Positions 50,261 to 63,879 of a DNA stretch of 64,000 nt are shown in pieces. How positions within the stretch are numbered: the stretch's first letter is position 1; every line of letters starts with the position of its first letter. A program made the translations under genes and the position numbers. The stretch is from Rosenbergiella epipactidis. Lineage in GTDB: Bacteria > Pseudomonadota > Gammaproteobacteria > Enterobacterales > Enterobacteriaceae. The stretch spans positions 93,711-157,710 of the forward strand of contig NZ_JABBFQ010000009.1 in the NCBI RefSeq assembly GCF_018494055.1, in the 5' to 3' direction. The notes beneath the pieces are model-generated. The model was not told where the DNA came from. It ran no database searches and saw only the letters and a program-made list of their open reading frames with translations.

Positions 50261-51279
50261 GAAGTCGTATCCAATTGTGTAGAAAGCCACTGAGGAATGC
50301 GCTGTTCAAGCCACATTACTGGCTTAAATAGGCTGCCTGTAACGAAACCGACATGTCCACCGTATTCACTTAATTGATAGTCAATCGTCGGCGATAACTG
50401 TTCCGGTAGAGGTATCACATCGTCGGTCATAAAGGGATCGTCTGCCGCATGAATAATCAAGAGGGGCTTAGTTATACTGGCAAGCCACGGCATCCCACTT
50501 GCTTGTCGATAGTAGTCTAGCGCGTCAGAAAAATGATAAATACGAGAGGTAATCTTATCGTCGAATTCGCGGAGTTTCTTGATTTTCTTAAGCTCACCCG
50601 GCGCAATAGAGAAGAGATGTGGATGCGCTTTCAGCTTGCGGCGGAGGCTCTTTTTCAGGCGCGTGAGTAAGTAATGCTGATAGAAGCGCGAGAAGCCGTC
50701 TTCAATTTTCACACTGCAAGGTTCGAGCATTAGAGGTGCTGAGACAATAACGCCCGCATCGAGTAAGCATTCGTCACCTTGGCTCCCCATTAGACAAGCA
50801 AGCATGTTACCCCCGAGAGAAAATCCGGTTGCGGAGGTCCAGCCTGGACCTAGCTTCTCTTTCATCCAACGAAGGAAGTAGCTGGCATCCTCAATATCCG
50901 CCGAGTGGTAGCTCTGTTTTAATCGATTCGGTTCACCGCTGCACCCGCGGTAGTGCATAACGACTCCCAACCATCCTTTCTGCTGAAAAGAGGCGAGTAG
51001 GCCATGAGCATAAGGACTTTTTACACTGCCCTCTAAACCGTGAAAAATGACAGCGCGAGGTTTATGCTTGGCCAACATCGGATCTTCGCTCCACGCGAGA
51101 TCGACGAAGTCCCCATCGGGTAGCTCTAATCGCTGCCAAACAGGTTTGATACGGACCATACGGCGTAAGATTCTGGGTAATAGAGTCTGAATATGTGCAT
51201 TTCTCAAACAACGAATAGGGGTGAAATTATGCTCGTCATTATGATAATTATTCAGGTTCTCAGGGCTTGTCTGATCCAT
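50257..51279 (-). CDS. yheT: alpha/beta hydrolase YheT
   Basis: 340 residues, as in E. coli. AB-hydrolase of the YheT/ABHD1 family: [25 protein letters not shown], nucleophile Ser in GFSLGGNML near residue 147, Asp in HAADDPFM and His in YGGHVGFV. Probable esterase; substrate unknown. Confidence 0.93.
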   Translation of the reverse strand: MDQTSPENLNNYHNDEHNFTPIRCLRNAHIQTLLPRILRRMVRIKPVWQRLELPDGDFVDLAWSEDPMLAKHKPRAVIFHGLEGSVKSPYAHGLLASFQQKGWLGVVMHYRGCSGEPNRLKQSYHSADIEDASYFLRWMKEKLGPGWTSATGFSLGGNMLACLMGSQGDECLLDAGVIVSAPLMLEPCSVKIEDGFSRFYQHYLLTRLKKSLRRKLKAHPHLFSIAPGELKKIKKLREFDDKITSRIYHFSDALDYYRQASGMPWLASITKPLLIIHAADDPFMTDDVIPLPEQLSPTIDYQLSEYGGHVGFVTGSLFKPVMWLEQRIPQWLSTQLDTTS

Positions 51280-51325
51280 AACTCACTGTATAGTTTCAAA
51301 GGTTAATCTGGATAATGGTAACTTT

Positions 51326-51928
51326 ATGGAACTCAGTCTTTTTCTCTCATTATTTGGTTTTTTGTGGGTCGCGGCGATTACACCAGGCCCCAATAATATG
51401 CTACTTACGACCTCTGGCGCCAATTTTGGTTTCGTTCGCACTATACCATTGATGCTAGGCATTATGTTTGGCATGCAAATCATGCTGTTACTCATCGCCT
51501 TCGGTGTCGGTAATCTTATTATCCTTTATCCCGCGTTACATCTGTTCTTAAAAATCGCAGGAAGTGCTTATTTACTGTGGTTGGCTTGGAAAATCACGAC
51601 GGCTGCTTATGAATCTCTTGAGGTGAAAGACCATCCAGAAAAGACATTGCCTTTGTGGCAAGGTGCGGTACTACAACTCGTCAACCCTAAAGCTTGGTTG
51701 ATGTCGCTGGGAGCGGTTGCCAGTTTCAGTCTAAGCGGTAAGGCCTATATTACCTCGATTGCTGGCATTAGTTTAGCCATGTTTTTAGTCAACCTGATTG
51801 CGGGATGTATTTGGCTAGCCTTTGGCACCGTGATTGGTCGGTGGTTGCACAGCCCACGCGCATGGCGGCAGTTCAATGTTATTATGGGATTATTGACCGC
51901 CCTGAGCGTGGTCCTTATCTGGTTGTAA
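51326..51928 (+). CDS. LysE-family amino acid exporter
   Basis: 200 residues, with six hydrophobic segments and the family motif AITPGPNNMLL near residues 17-27, plus NPKAWLMSLGA near 119-129. RhtB/LysE proteins export amino acids or homoserine lactones with proton exchange; substrate not predictable here. In E. coli yheT and yheS are adjacent, so this plus-strand gene is an addition between two minus-strand genes. No clear SD. Confidence 0.88.
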   Translation: MELSLFLSLFGFLWVAAITPGPNNMLLTTSGANFGFVRTIPLMLGIMFGMQIMLLLIAFGVGNLIILYPALHLFLKIAGSAYLLWLAWKITTAAYESLEVKDHPEKTLPLWQGAVLQLVNPKAWLMSLGAVASFSLSGKAYITSIAGISLAMFLVNLIAGCIWLAFGTVIGRWLHSPRAWRQFNVIMGLLTALSVVLIWL

Positions 51929-51955
51929 CGATACAAAAATAGGACTTACCCTGAG

Positions 51956-53869
51956 CTAGCTTTCGCTCGCAAGCAATGTTTCAAGTTCTTCTTGCGCCTC
52001 GAGCCAAGCAAGCTCTATATCATTAAGTTGTGACTGAACTGTTGTCCGATGCTGTAAGGTATCGGTCAGCTCGTTCTTACGCGCCGCCTCATAAATTACG
52101 GGGTCAGCTAACTTCTCTTCATCTTCCGCTAATTTCCGCTGGCACTCGCTCATCTGTTTTTCGAGTTTCTCGATTTGCTTGCGTAAGGGTTGCGTTTTAG
52201 TGCGCAGTTCAGCATCACGCCTTTTTTGGTCCTTACGCGCTTGCGCGCTTTGGCTGTTATCGCGAGAAGTATCGCTTTTTTGTGTAGCGATGCTGTCTTT
52301 TTGCTGGTCGGCAAGCCATTGCTGGTAATCGTCGAGGTCACCCGCAAACATCTCGACACTACCGCCGTGAACGAGGTAAAGGTCATCGGTTGTTGCACGG
52401 AGTAGGTGACGGTCGTGTGATACCACGACTAAGGCGCCCTCGAAGTCAATCAACGCTTCCGTCAGTGCTTGACGCATGTCGAGATCAAGGTGGTTAGTCG
52501 GTTCATCGAGTAATAGTAAGTTCGGACGCTCCCAGACGATCAGCGCTAATACCAAACGCGCTTTTTCTCCGCCTGAAAACTGCGCGGTAGGTGCTTTTAC
52601 TTGATCGCCTTGAAAGCCAAATCCGCCCAAGTAGTCGCGCAGATGTTGTTCTAGCTCTTTCGGGGCTTGGCGTTGCAGATGCTGCAACGGTGACTCTTCT
52701 GCTCGTAAGTATTCAAGTTGATGTTGAGCGAAATAGCCGAGCTTCACACCTTTAGCGAGCGTCACCGTTCCCGATCGCGGTATAAGCTCACCAGAGAGTA
52801 ATTTAATTAGGGTAGATTTACCTGCGCCATTTTTACCGAGTAGACCTATACGTGAGCCGGGAACCAGATTCAGTTTAATTGAATCTAAAATAACTCTATC
52901 GTCATAGCCTGCAGTCACTTTTTCCATCGTTAATAGTGGGGAAGGTAGCGATTCAGGCGCACGGAACTGGAAGGTAAAAGGATTATCGACATGCGCGGGG
53001 GCAATCATTTCCATCCGCTCTAACATCTTTAGGCGACTTTGTGCTTGTTTGGCTTTGGTCGCTTTAGCGCGGAAACGGTCAATATAGTGCTGAAGATGTG
53101 CGACTTTAGTCTGCTGGCTTTGGTATAGCGACTGTTGTTGCGCTAATTTCGTTGCGCGCTGCCGCTCAAAATCACTATAGTTGCCGGTATAATCCATAAG
53201 CTTCTCTTGCTCAATATGCAAGATCTTGCCCACGGTAGGGTCGAGGAAGTCCCGGTCGTGTGAGATGAGGATTAAGGTTCCAGTATAACTTTTCAGCCAT
53301 TTCTCTAGCCAAATGACGGCATCAAGATCTAAGTGGTTGGTGGGTTCATCCAATAGCAAAAGGTCTGAACGGCAAATTAGCGCCTGCGCCAGGTTTAGGC
53401 GCATTCGCCATCCTCCGGAGAACTCTTTCACTGGCGATTGAAGTTGAGTGTGGGAAAAGCCTAACCCATAGAGCAGGCTAGCCGCTCGCGCATTAATGCT
53501 CCACGCTTGGATTGCGTCTAATTTACCGTGAAGAAGCGCAATCTGATTGCCCTCGTTGGCTTGGTTAGCCGCTGAAAGTTGAGTCTCTAACTCTCTGAAT
53601 TCTCTATCGCCATCAATCACATAATCAATTGCCGACGTCGCGAGTGCCGGGGTTTCTTGATTCACCCAGGCTAAGGACCAATTGGCTGGGAAATTAACGC
53701 TACCGCTTTCTGCGCTGATCTCTTGTTTGAGTAACGACAATAGGGTCGATTTCCCGCAGCCATTCTTACCGACTAAGCCAACTTTTTGGCCCGGATTAAT
53801 GATTGCTGAGGCATTGTCTAGGAGTACGCGAGTGCCGCGTCGTAATTGTAAGGAAGAGAAGACAATCAT
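51956..53869 (-). CDS. yheS: ABC-F ATPase YheS
   Basis: 637 residues, as in E. coli. Two ABC domains with Walker A GKNGCGKST (about 34-42) and GKNGAGKST (about 346-354), signatures FSGGWRMR and FSGGEKAR, and LLLDEPTNHLDLDA twice; linker rich in Lys/Gln between them and a coiled-coil C-terminus. No membrane segments: a ribosome-associated translation factor of the ABC-F class. Confidence 0.95.
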   Translation of the reverse strand: MIVFSSLQLRRGTRVLLDNASAIINPGQKVGLVGKNGCGKSTLLSLLKQEISAESGSVNFPANWSLAWVNQETPALATSAIDYVIDGDREFRELETQLSAANQANEGNQIALLHGKLDAIQAWSINARAASLLYGLGFSHTQLQSPVKEFSGGWRMRLNLAQALICRSDLLLLDEPTNHLDLDAVIWLEKWLKSYTGTLILISHDRDFLDPTVGKILHIEQEKLMDYTGNYSDFERQRATKLAQQQSLYQSQQTKVAHLQHYIDRFRAKATKAKQAQSRLKMLERMEMIAPAHVDNPFTFQFRAPESLPSPLLTMEKVTAGYDDRVILDSIKLNLVPGSRIGLLGKNGAGKSTLIKLLSGELIPRSGTVTLAKGVKLGYFAQHQLEYLRAEESPLQHLQRQAPKELEQHLRDYLGGFGFQGDQVKAPTAQFSGGEKARLVLALIVWERPNLLLLDEPTNHLDLDMRQALTEALIDFEGALVVVSHDRHLLRATTDDLYLVHGGSVEMFAGDLDDYQQWLADQQKDSIATQKSDTSRDNSQSAQARKDQKRRDAELRTKTQPLRKQIEKLEKQMSECQRKLAEDEEKLADPVIYEAARKNELTDTLQHRTTVQSQLNDIELAWLEAQEELETLLASES

Positions 53870-53991
53870 AAGCGCCGTAATTTATGGAATATGGTAAATT
53901 AGTGGCATAACTAAAATCGCTCACCACACATCTTTGTATCGCAGCATGGTAACGGAAAACCATGACTAAGACGATAACTTGGAGGACGACA

Positions 53992-54555
53992 ATGTCATCT
54001 TCACCTAAAATACTTTTGCTTTATGCGCACCCTGAGGCACAGGAATCAGTGGTAAACAGTAAGCTACTTAAAGCCGCTCGCCGAGTTGAGCATGTTACGG
54101 TGCATGACCTTTATGCAACGTATCCCAATTTTTTTATCGATATCTATCGTGAACAACAATTGTTACGGGAGCACGATATTATTGTGTTTCAATATCCCCT
54201 TTATACTTACAGTTGCCCCTCGCTACTTAAGGAATGGCTGGATCGAGTGCTATCTCGTGGATTCGCTTCAGGAATGGGAGAGTCGGCCTTAGAAGGCAAA
54301 ACCTTACGCTGTGTTGTCACCACCGGCGAACCGGAAAGCGCGTACCAATCGCAGGGCTTGAATCGTTATCCTCTCGGCGAGATTATGCGCCCGTTTGAAT
54401 TGGTCGCACAGACTTGCCATATGCAGTGGATGTCGCCAATGGTTATCTATCATGCAAGACGGCAGCCGTTAGATGTCTTGAAGTCTCTTGCTGCAGCGTA
54501 TTCAGACTGGCTGACCCAGCCTTTACCAGAGGAGATCATGGATGGGCGGATCTGA
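53992..54555 (+). CDS. kefG: KefG, quinone-oxidoreductase-like ancillary subunit of KefB
   Basis: 187 residues from the ATG at 53992 (GGAGG upstream). Flavodoxin-like fold with [34 protein letters not shown] and TTGEPESAY. KefG is needed for full activity of the KefB K+ efflux system. Overlaps kefB by 14 bases, so they are co-translated. Confidence 0.95.
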   Translation: MSSSPKILLLYAHPEAQESVVNSKLLKAARRVEHVTVHDLYATYPNFFIDIYREQQLLREHDIIVFQYPLYTYSCPSLLKEWLDRVLSRGFASGMGESALEGKTLRCVVTTGEPESAYQSQGLNRYPLGEIMRPFELVAQTCHMQWMSPMVIYHARRQPLDVLKSLAAAYSDWLTQPLPEEIMDGRI

Positions 54556-56353
54556 TTTATTAACCGCGGGCGTTATTTACTTAGCGGCGGCGGTGGTTGC
54601 GGTGCCGATCGCCGCAAGACTGGGAATTGGGGCGGTTCTCGGGTATCTATTAGCCGGGATCGCTATTGGTCCTTGGGGCGCAGGGTTTATCAGCGATGTT
54701 GAGGAAATTCTCCACTTCTCCGAGTTAGGGGTAGTGTTTCTGATGTTTATCATCGGGCTCGAGCTTAACCCTGGAAAGCTGTGGCAGTTAAGGCGTTCCA
54801 TTTTTGGTGTGGGTGCCGGACAAGTTATTTTCTCGAGCGTGTTACTCGCCGGGCTGCTATGGGCTACCCAATTTTCTTGGCAAGCCGCGGTTATTGGCGG
54901 CATCGGTCTGGCGATGTCCTCAACGGCCATGGCTCTGCAATTGATGCAGGAAAAAGGCATGAACCGAAGTGAAGCCGGACAACTCGGTTTTTCGGTGTTA
55001 CTTTTTCAAGATTTAGCTGTGATACCTGCCTTAGCGCTCGTACCCTTGTTAGCAGGCAACGATTCAGGGCATCCTACGGATTGGATGAAAATTGGGATGA
55101 AGGTCCTTGCCTTCGCCGGAATGTTGGTAGGTGGGCGCTTCTTATTACGGCCTATTTTCCGCTACATCGCCGCCTCGGGTGTGAAAGAGATTTTTACTGC
55201 TTCAGCATTATTGTTGGTTATCGGCTCTGCGCTATTTATGGATGCGCTAGGCTTATCGATGGCGTTAGGAACCTTTATTGCCGGCATCTTGTTAGCAGAA
55301 AGTGAATATCGTCACGAGTTAGAAGTCGCGATTGATCCCTTCAAAGCATTACTGCTCGGGCTATTTTTTATCTCTGTCGGTATGGCGCTAAATATTGGCG
55401 TATTATTTACCCATATCGTGGAGGTATTGGTTGCGGTCGTTACCCTCGTCGCAATTAAAGCATTGGTGCTCTATATACTGGCGCGCCTATACGGAATGAG
55501 AAGCTCGGAACGTTTACAGTTTTCGGGCGTCCTGAGCCAGGGGGGCGAGTTTGCCTTTGTCCTGTTCTCTGCAGCGTCCAGTGCGGGACTGTTCCATCAA
55601 GAGCAACTGTCATTACTGCTGGTGATTGTGACGCTATCGATGATTACAACCCCTTTATTAATGAAGCTGATTGATCTTATTTTAGTACGTCGTTTTAATA
55701 ATCAAGATGATGAAAATGCGGAAAAGCATTATGTTGAAGACGATGAGCCCCAAGTTATTTTGGTCGGTTTCGGTCGCTTTGGACAGGTGGTAGGACGCTT
55801 ACTGATGGCCAATAACATGCGCGTGACTGTGTTGGAGAAAGATATCAGTGTTGTAAGTTTGACGCGTAGTTATGGCTATAAAGTGTATTACGGAGATTCG
55901 AACGATCTCGAGTTGTTACGTGCAGCAGGAGCAGAGCGAGCGCAATCAATCATTGTAACCTGTGATGATCCTTCCGATACCATGTCAACCGTCGCGCTAT
56001 GCCAGCAACATTTTCCTCATTTGAACATTCTTGCACGGGCAAGAGGCCGGGTAGAGGCGCATGAGCTGTTGCAAGCGGGCATTACAGACATCACACGTGA
56101 AACCTTTTTAAGTGCGGTCCAATTAGCGGGTAAAGCTTTAGTATCACTTGGCATCCACCCTTACCAAGCGGAACGCGCTCAGCAATATTTTACTCAGCTT
56201 GATGAACAAATGCTGAAAGACTTAATGCCACACCACGATGAAACCGGGCATATCTCTCGAGTGAAGGAAGCTCGCCGAGAACTTGAAGATGTTTTTCGTA
56301 GGGAAATGCAACAGGATAAACAAACATTGGGACGCTGGGATGCCGCAGATTAA
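54542..56353 (+). CDS. kefB: glutathione-gated potassium/proton antiporter KefB
   Basis: 603 residues (601 in E. coli). N-terminal CPA2 antiporter domain with about 12 membrane helices and the conserved [17 protein letters not shown]-terminal RCK/KTN domain from about 403 ([17 protein letters not shown]) that binds glutathione adducts and NADH. Opens during electrophile stress, acidifying the cytoplasm protectively. Confidence 0.96.
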   Translation: MGGSDLLTAGVIYLAAAVVAVPIAARLGIGAVLGYLLAGIAIGPWGAGFISDVEEILHFSELGVVFLMFIIGLELNPGKLWQLRRSIFGVGAGQVIFSSVLLAGLLWATQFSWQAAVIGGIGLAMSSTAMALQLMQEKGMNRSEAGQLGFSVLLFQDLAVIPALALVPLLAGNDSGHPTDWMKIGMKVLAFAGMLVGGRFLLRPIFRYIAASGVKEIFTASALLLVIGSALFMDALGLSMALGTFIAGILLAESEYRHELEVAIDPFKALLLGLFFISVGMALNIGVLFTHIVEVLVAVVTLVAIKALVLYILARLYGMRSSERLQFSGVLSQGGEFAFVLFSAASSAGLFHQEQLSLLLVIVTLSMITTPLLMKLIDLILVRRFNNQDDENAEKHYVEDDEPQVILVGFGRFGQVVGRLLMANNMRVTVLEKDISVVSLTRSYGYKVYYGDSNDLELLRAAGAERAQSIIVTCDDPSDTMSTVALCQQHFPHLNILARARGRVEAHELLQAGITDITRETFLSAVQLAGKALVSLGIHPYQAERAQQYFTQLDEQMLKDLMPHHDETGHISRVKEARRELEDVFRREMQQDKQTLGRWDAAD

Positions 56354-56387
56354 TGCGCATTCTCTCCTTCACTATTAAGGGTATAGC

Positions 56388-56582
56388 ATGCGTAAACGTT
56401 TTATTGCCGGTGCAGTCTGTCGGCACTGCCAAGCAAAAGATACTTTAGCGCTGTGGAAAGAATCAGGCGTGGAAGTCGTTGAATGTGTTAAATGTGGTGA
56501 CCAAATGCGCGAGGCAGATAAACAAGTGCAATCAGCGGTACGAAAAGATGAGCAAATTATCGGTGTCTATACGCCTGAATAA
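56388..56582 (+). CDS. yheV: zinc-ribbon protein YheV
   Basis: 64 residues (66 in E. coli). Two CxxC pairs, VCRHCQA near 11-14 and CVKCGDQ near 33-36, form a zinc ribbon. Function unknown. Follows kefB by 34 bases, probably in the same transcript. Confidence 0.9.
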   Translation: MRKRFIAGAVCRHCQAKDTLALWKESGVEVVECVKCGDQMREADKQVQSAVRKDEQIIGVYTPE

Positions 56583-56762
56583 GTTTTTTTCGCTAAATTC
56601 CAGTTGAAGCATTGAATTTCGCGTCAATCATTCCCACTATAATTGTTTACGGAAGAACTGATATAGTTTTTCAACATAGTCAGGACCTTTCTGGTTGGTA
56701 TTATTGCAGGCAAAAATAGACCAATGAGACGGGAACACAGCGCTCAACGGTTAGGAGTTATC

Positions 56763-57305
56763 ATGAAAATTGCAAAAGACTTGGTAGTTAGCATTGCTTA
56801 TCAAGTACGTACTGAAGATGGTGTGCTGGTTGATGAAGCACCCGTTACAGCACCGCTGGACTACTTACATGGCCACGGCTCTTTAATTTCTGGCTTAGAA
56901 AACGCGCTAGATAACCGCGAAGCTGGTGATAAGTTCGATATCAATGTGCCTGCTAACGACGCTTATGGTCAATATGACGAGAATTTAGTTCAACGCGTTC
57001 CTAAAGATGTATTTGTAGGCGTTGATGAGCTGCAACCAGGTATGCGTTTCTTAGCCGAAACCGATCAGGGGCCAGTACCCGTAGAAATCACTGAAGTTGG
57101 CGACGACCACGTCGTGGTTGACGGTAACCATATGCTGGCGGGTCAAAACCTAAGCTTCAATGTTGAAGTTGTGGCAATTCGTGAAGCGACCGAAGAAGAA
57201 TTAGCACATGGTCACGTACATGGTGCTGATGGTCATCATCACGACCATGATCACGGCCAGGACGAAGAAGGTTGTGGCACTGGCGGCTGCGGCTGTCATC
57301 ACTAA
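56763..57305 (+). CDS. slyD: FKBP-type prolyl isomerase and metallochaperone SlyD
   Basis: 180 residues from the ATG at 56763 (MKIAKDLVV); 196 in E. coli. FKBP domain with the inserted IF flap (residues 1-146), then a metal-binding tail rich in His and Cys (HGHVHGADGHHHDHDHG, then CGTGGCGCHH). The tail is about 16 residues shorter than in E. coli with fewer Cys. Delivers nickel for hydrogenase maturation and folds proteins. Confidence 0.95.
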   Translation: MKIAKDLVVSIAYQVRTEDGVLVDEAPVTAPLDYLHGHGSLISGLENALDNREAGDKFDINVPANDAYGQYDENLVQRVPKDVFVGVDELQPGMRFLAETDQGPVPVEITEVGDDHVVVDGNHMLAGQNLSFNVEVVAIREATEEELAHGHVHGADGHHHDHDHGQDEEGCGTGGCGCHH

Positions 57306-57307
57306 GT

Positions 57308-57336
57308 AAAAAAGGCTGCGAAATGCAGCCTTTTTT
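57308..57336. terminator. bidirectional terminator between slyD and slyX
   Basis: AAAAAAGGCTGC/GCAGCCTTTTTT with loop GAAAT, between convergent genes, T-runs on both strands. Confidence 0.95.
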
Positions 57337-57337
57337 A

Positions 57338-57556
57338 TTAATAATGTGGTGGGGGAGTCTCTTCAGATTGAGAGGCCACCATAGAAGGCGAAACGGTCTG
57401 CAATTTACTGATCAGCAAGCGTAGATGTTCCCGCATTTTTGCCATTTCAAGTTCGTGACTAATCAGTGTTTGATTTAACTCTTCAAGAGTGTGTTCCTGA
57501 TAAGCGACTTTTGTTTCAAGGTTGTCCAGTCGTTGAGTTAACTCCTCAACATTCAT
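57338..57556 (-). CDS. slyX: SlyX family protein
   Basis: 72 residues, as in E. coli. Almost entirely a predicted coiled coil ([32 protein letters not shown]) with a Ser/Pro tail ending in PPHY. Function unknown. Divergent from fkpA. Confidence 0.93.
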   Translation of the reverse strand: MNVEELTQRLDNLETKVAYQEHTLEELNQTLISHELEMAKMREHLRLLISKLQTVSPSMVASQSEETPPPHY

Positions 57557-57693
57557 AATTCAGTCTCCATCGTTGTATTGACGATCATTATTGACAGTAT
57601 ACCGCTCACCCCTCGAAGAAATCCTGTGAAATTCGCGATATTTTATTCACACTTGAAAAACAATATTCTGCCCCAATATGATGAGTTAACCTC

Positions 57694-57721
57694 GAAACTT
57701 TATGATGAGCGTATTGTCGTA
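57694..57721 (+). promoter_or_regulatory. sigma-E-like promoter of fkpA
   Basis: GAAACTT at 57694-57700, a 16-base spacer, and TCGTA at 57717-57721 resemble the sigma-E pattern GGAACTT-N16-TCnnA. E. coli fkpA is a known sigma-E gene. The 5' untranslated region would be about 100 bases. The match is imperfect in both elements. Confidence 0.5.
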
Positions 57722-57830
57722 GAGGGGCCGTTTAACTCGTAATGGTACTGATGTTAGCCATTAAAAAGTCATTGTGTAGTCTCTACACTTTTAAAGCGCC
57801 AAAGTACCTGGCTTTGGTTAGGAGATATGG

Positions 57831-58649
57831 ATGAAATCATTGTTTAAAGTCTCACTGTTGGCTGCAACTTTAGCGGTTGGCCTTAACGCCCCTCTAACTA
57901 TGGCTGCGGAAACCGCTGCTCAGCCATCAGGACAAGTTGCATTAAACTCTGCATTTAAAGATCAGAGCCAACAATCGGCTTACGCCCTCGGTGCCTCATT
58001 AGGTCGTTACATGGAGAACTCTCTTAAGGAACAAGAGAAATTAGGTATCAAGCTGGATAATAAGCAATTGATCGCAGGTGTGCAGGATGCGTTTGCAGGG
58101 AAAAGCAAGCTTTCAGATAGCGAAGTAGAGCAAACACTTAAAGCGTTTGAAGGCAATGTAAAAGCTGCCGCACAAGCGAAAATGGAAAAAGATGCTAAAG
58201 AGAACACCGATAAAGGTAACGCTTTTGCTGCAAAATTTGCTAAAGAAAAGGGCGTGAAGAAAACTTCTTCAGGCTTACTTTATAAGGTCGATAAGCCGGG
58301 TACAGGCGCAGCGCCTACTGATAGCGATACCGTCGTTGTTAACTATAAAGGGACGCTGACCGACGGAACGCAGTTCGACAGCTCCTACGATCGTCATGAG
58401 CCACTCTCTTTCCGCCTTGATGGTGTTATCCCCGGCTGGACCGAAGGGTTAAAACACATTAAAAAGGGTGGTAAAATCCAGCTAGTGATTCCACCGGCAC
58501 TCGCATATGGCCAGAATGGCGTACCAGGTATCCCACCGAATTCAACACTAGTGTTTGACGTTGAGTTATTAGACATCAAACCTGCCGCGAAAGGCGACTC
58601 AGCGCCACAAGCGCCAGCGGCTGACGCCAGCTCAGCAGCTAAAAAGTAA
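57831..58649 (+). CDS. fkpA: periplasmic FKBP-type prolyl isomerase/chaperone FkpA
   Basis: 272 residues (270 in E. coli). Signal peptide about 1-25 (LTMA-AETA). N-terminal helical dimerisation domain (about 40-140) and FKBP domain from about 150 (VVVNYKGTLTDGTQFDSSYD, GWTEGLKHIKKGGK, AYGQNGVPGIPPNS). The tail is Ala-rich. SD AGGAG is 6 bases upstream. Folds outer-membrane and periplasmic proteins. Confidence 0.96.
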   Translation: MKSLFKVSLLAATLAVGLNAPLTMAAETAAQPSGQVALNSAFKDQSQQSAYALGASLGRYMENSLKEQEKLGIKLDNKQLIAGVQDAFAGKSKLSDSEVEQTLKAFEGNVKAAAQAKMEKDAKENTDKGNAFAAKFAKEKGVKKTSSGLLYKVDKPGTGAAPTDSDTVVVNYKGTLTDGTQFDSSYDRHEPLSFRLDGVIPGWTEGLKHIKKGGKIQLVIPPALAYGQNGVPGIPPNSTLVFDVELLDIKPAAKGDSAPQAPAADASSAAKK

Positions 58650-58666
58650 AGCTCTCTCGCATTATC

Positions 58667-58693
58667 AACACCACTGCACACTGCAGTGGTGTT
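58667..58693 (+). other. hairpin without U-tract after fkpA
   Basis: AACACCACTGCA/TGCAGTGGTGTT, a 12-bp perfect stem with a CAC loop, 17 bases after the fkpA stop; the following sequence is TACCCC. May be the fkpA 3' end or a weak terminator. Confidence 0.5.
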
Positions 58694-58827
58694 TACCCCT
58701 TGCCATCACTTCTTGATTGGCGTAAACAATAGTCTTAAAACCCATAACAATTTTACTTCTATATCTTTATCTTTCCGATATTGAGCGATTGGGAATTATC
58801 CTTTGTCATATTAGGATGATGTAAGCT

Positions 58828-59547
58828 ATGTCAAAACCACTAAGAACAACAGATGGCTCAAGGAACATAATGAGCCCTAAATACGCATTTAACGCTCTCG
58901 ACTATGAAATAGTGCGGTCCTATGAGTCGATGGTAGAGGGTTTAGCCCTGATGCTGGGTAATCATTGCGAGGTCGTTCTGCATACTTTGGATAACCTTGA
59001 GAGTTTTGCAGTCTGTATTGCCAATGGTGAATTAACGGGACGCCAAGTCGGCTCACCCATCACCAATCTTGCCTTACAGACGCTACATGAATTGGACGGG
59101 AGAGAAGGCCCACCGTCTCGAACTAGCTTTACCCGCTCAAAAAGTGGCGCATTGATGAAATCGACGACGATTGCGATCAAGAATAGTTCGCAACGTGTTA
59201 TCGGCCTTCTGTGCATAAATATGAACTTAGATGTGCCATTTTCTCAGGTGCTCGCGACCTTTTGCCCATCGGAAACCCAGCATGACAATAACGTTCATTT
59301 CGCCAGTTCAGTTGACGATCTCGTTTTGCAAACATTGGAGCATACGATTGAAGAGGTCAGTAATGACCGTTCGGTGGCCAATAATATTAAGAATAGGCAA
59401 GTAGTGTTGAATTTATATGCTAAGGGAATATTTGATATCAAAGATGCTATCAATCAGGTGGCAGATCGTTTGAATATTTCCAAACACACTGTTTATCTTT
59501 ATATCCGTCAATTCAAGCATGAAGACTTTCCCGAAGGAGATGAATAA
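58828..59547 (+). CDS. yheO: YheO, PAS/HTH DNA-binding regulator
   Basis: 239 residues (240 in E. coli). N-terminal YheO-like PAS domain ([37 protein letters not shown]) and C-terminal HTH ([32 protein letters not shown]). Its targets are not established, although it is co-transcribed with the tus genes. Stop overlaps the tusD start by one base. Confidence 0.93.
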   Translation: MSKPLRTTDGSRNIMSPKYAFNALDYEIVRSYESMVEGLALMLGNHCEVVLHTLDNLESFAVCIANGELTGRQVGSPITNLALQTLHELDGREGPPSRTSFTRSKSGALMKSTTIAIKNSSQRVIGLLCINMNLDVPFSQVLATFCPSETQHDNNVHFASSVDDLVLQTLEHTIEEVSNDRSVANNIKNRQVVLNLYAKGIFDIKDAINQVADRLNISKHTVYLYIRQFKHEDFPEGDE

Positions 59548-59924
59548 TGCGTTACGCATTGGTCATCACTGGCCCAGCGTATGGCACACAAAATGCCACG
59601 AGCGCTTGGATGTTCGCTAAAGCATTATTGAAAGCGAAACACAGTATAACGTCGATTTTTTTCTACCAAGAGGCAGTAAGTAACGCAAATAAGCTCACAT
59701 CCCCTGCTAGTGACGAGCATGACTTGATTAAAGAATGGGTAAAGTTAAGCCGTGATGAAAATATTCCACTGAATATCTGTGTATCAGCCGCTTTACGGCG
59801 TGGGGTCGTTGACCAAGACCATACGCAAGCCGGTCAGTATAACTTTCACCCGCAATTTAATTTTTCAGGGCTAGGGGAACTTGCTACATCCTTGCTGACC
59901 TGTGAACGAGTAATACAATTTTAA
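59547..59924 (+). CDS. tusD: sulfurtransferase TusD
   Basis: 125 residues (128 in E. coli). DsrE-like fold; catalytic Cys78 in [12 protein letters not shown] is present. Accepts sulfur from TusA and passes it on to TusE/MnmA for 2-thiolation of tRNA wobble uridine. Overlaps yheO and tusC by one base each. Confidence 0.95.
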   Translation: MRYALVITGPAYGTQNATSAWMFAKALLKAKHSITSIFFYQEAVSNANKLTSPASDEHDLIKEWVKLSRDENIPLNICVSAALRRGVVDQDHTQAGQYNFHPQFNFSGLGELATSLLTCERVIQF

Positions 59925-60283
59925 TGAACTCGATAGCTTTTATTTTTAAGACGGCTCCCCATGGTTCAAGTACGGGTAGAGAAGGACTTGATGCGTTGCT
60001 TGCAACGGCAGCGCTGAGTGAAAAAATTGGGGTCTTTTTTATCGGTGATGGGATTTTTCAACTTGTTGGCGGCCAACAGCCCAATATAATCTATCAGCGA
60101 GACTACATTACCACTTTTAAGCTGCTTGAACTTTACGATATTGAGAACGTTTATGTTTGCCAGCAATCCATGAGGATGCGGGGTATCAATGAACAAGATA
60201 TGGGCGCCATAGCCGTAACGAGCTTATCAATGGGTGAACTTCACCAACAACTCAGTCATTACGACAAAACTATTAATTTTTAG
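59924..60283 (+). CDS. tusC: sulfur relay protein TusC
   Basis: 119 residues, as in E. coli. DsrF-like subunit; opening FIFKTAPHGSSTGREGLDA is typical. No catalytic Cys is needed. Part of the TusBCD hexamer. Confidence 0.94.
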   Translation: MNSIAFIFKTAPHGSSTGREGLDALLATAALSEKIGVFFIGDGIFQLVGGQQPNIIYQRDYITTFKLLELYDIENVYVCQQSMRMRGINEQDMGAIAVTSLSMGELHQQLSHYDKTINF

Positions 60284-60291
60284 GGCGGCAT

Positions 60292-60582
60292 ATGCTTCAT
60301 CTCATCATGTCCTCTCCAGTAACGCTCGATATAGACTATCTCGAGACATTTATTGCTCAGACAGACGATATTTTACTCTTACAAGATGCAGTGTATGCCG
60401 GGGTGGCTAATAGCCACTATTTTTCTAAGCTGATAGCAAAAAAGCAGTCGGGACTTTACGTGCTTGAGGAAGATGCCCAAGCCCGCGGAATTACAGCATT
60501 ATTGGGGCCGAAATGTCAGTTAATCAGCTATCAACAGTTCGTTGAGTTGACTGTAAAGCATTCGAAACAGATCACTTGGTGA
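60292..60582 (+). CDS. tusB: sulfur relay protein TusB
   Basis: 96 residues (95 in E. coli). DsrH-like third subunit of TusBCD (LLLQDAVYAG; conserved C-terminal W). Last gene before the str operon promoter. Confidence 0.92.
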   Translation: MLHLIMSSPVTLDIDYLETFIAQTDDILLLQDAVYAGVANSHYFSKLIAKKQSGLYVLEEDAQARGITALLGPKCQLISYQQFVELTVKHSKQITW

Positions 60583-60602
60583 GACGATATGTTGGTTATT
60601 TC

Positions 60603-60631
60603 TTGACACCCTCTATACTCAGCCCTAAAAT
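60603..60631 (+). promoter_or_regulatory. sigma-70 promoter of the str operon
   Basis: TTGACA (60603-60608), 17-bp spacer and TAAAAT (60626-60631): a perfect -35 and a 5/6 -10 at the best spacing, 75 bases before rpsL. Confidence 0.9.
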
Positions 60632-60654
60632 TCTGCGTCCTCATAGAAATATGA

Positions 60655-61080
<426 letters not shown>

Positions 61081-61113
61081 TGGTTCTCCGTTAAGTAAGG
61101 CCAAACGTTTTAA

Positions 61114-61647
<534 letters not shown>

Positions 61648-61711
61648 TCCCTTCGGTGTAGTTGTTAACCCAGCGGGCGCTCTAAAAGCTAACCCGCTGT
61701 GGTTAACTTAA

Positions 61712-63856
<2,145 letters not shown>

Positions 63857-63879
63857 AACTACGGTTTAAATTTGATCCC

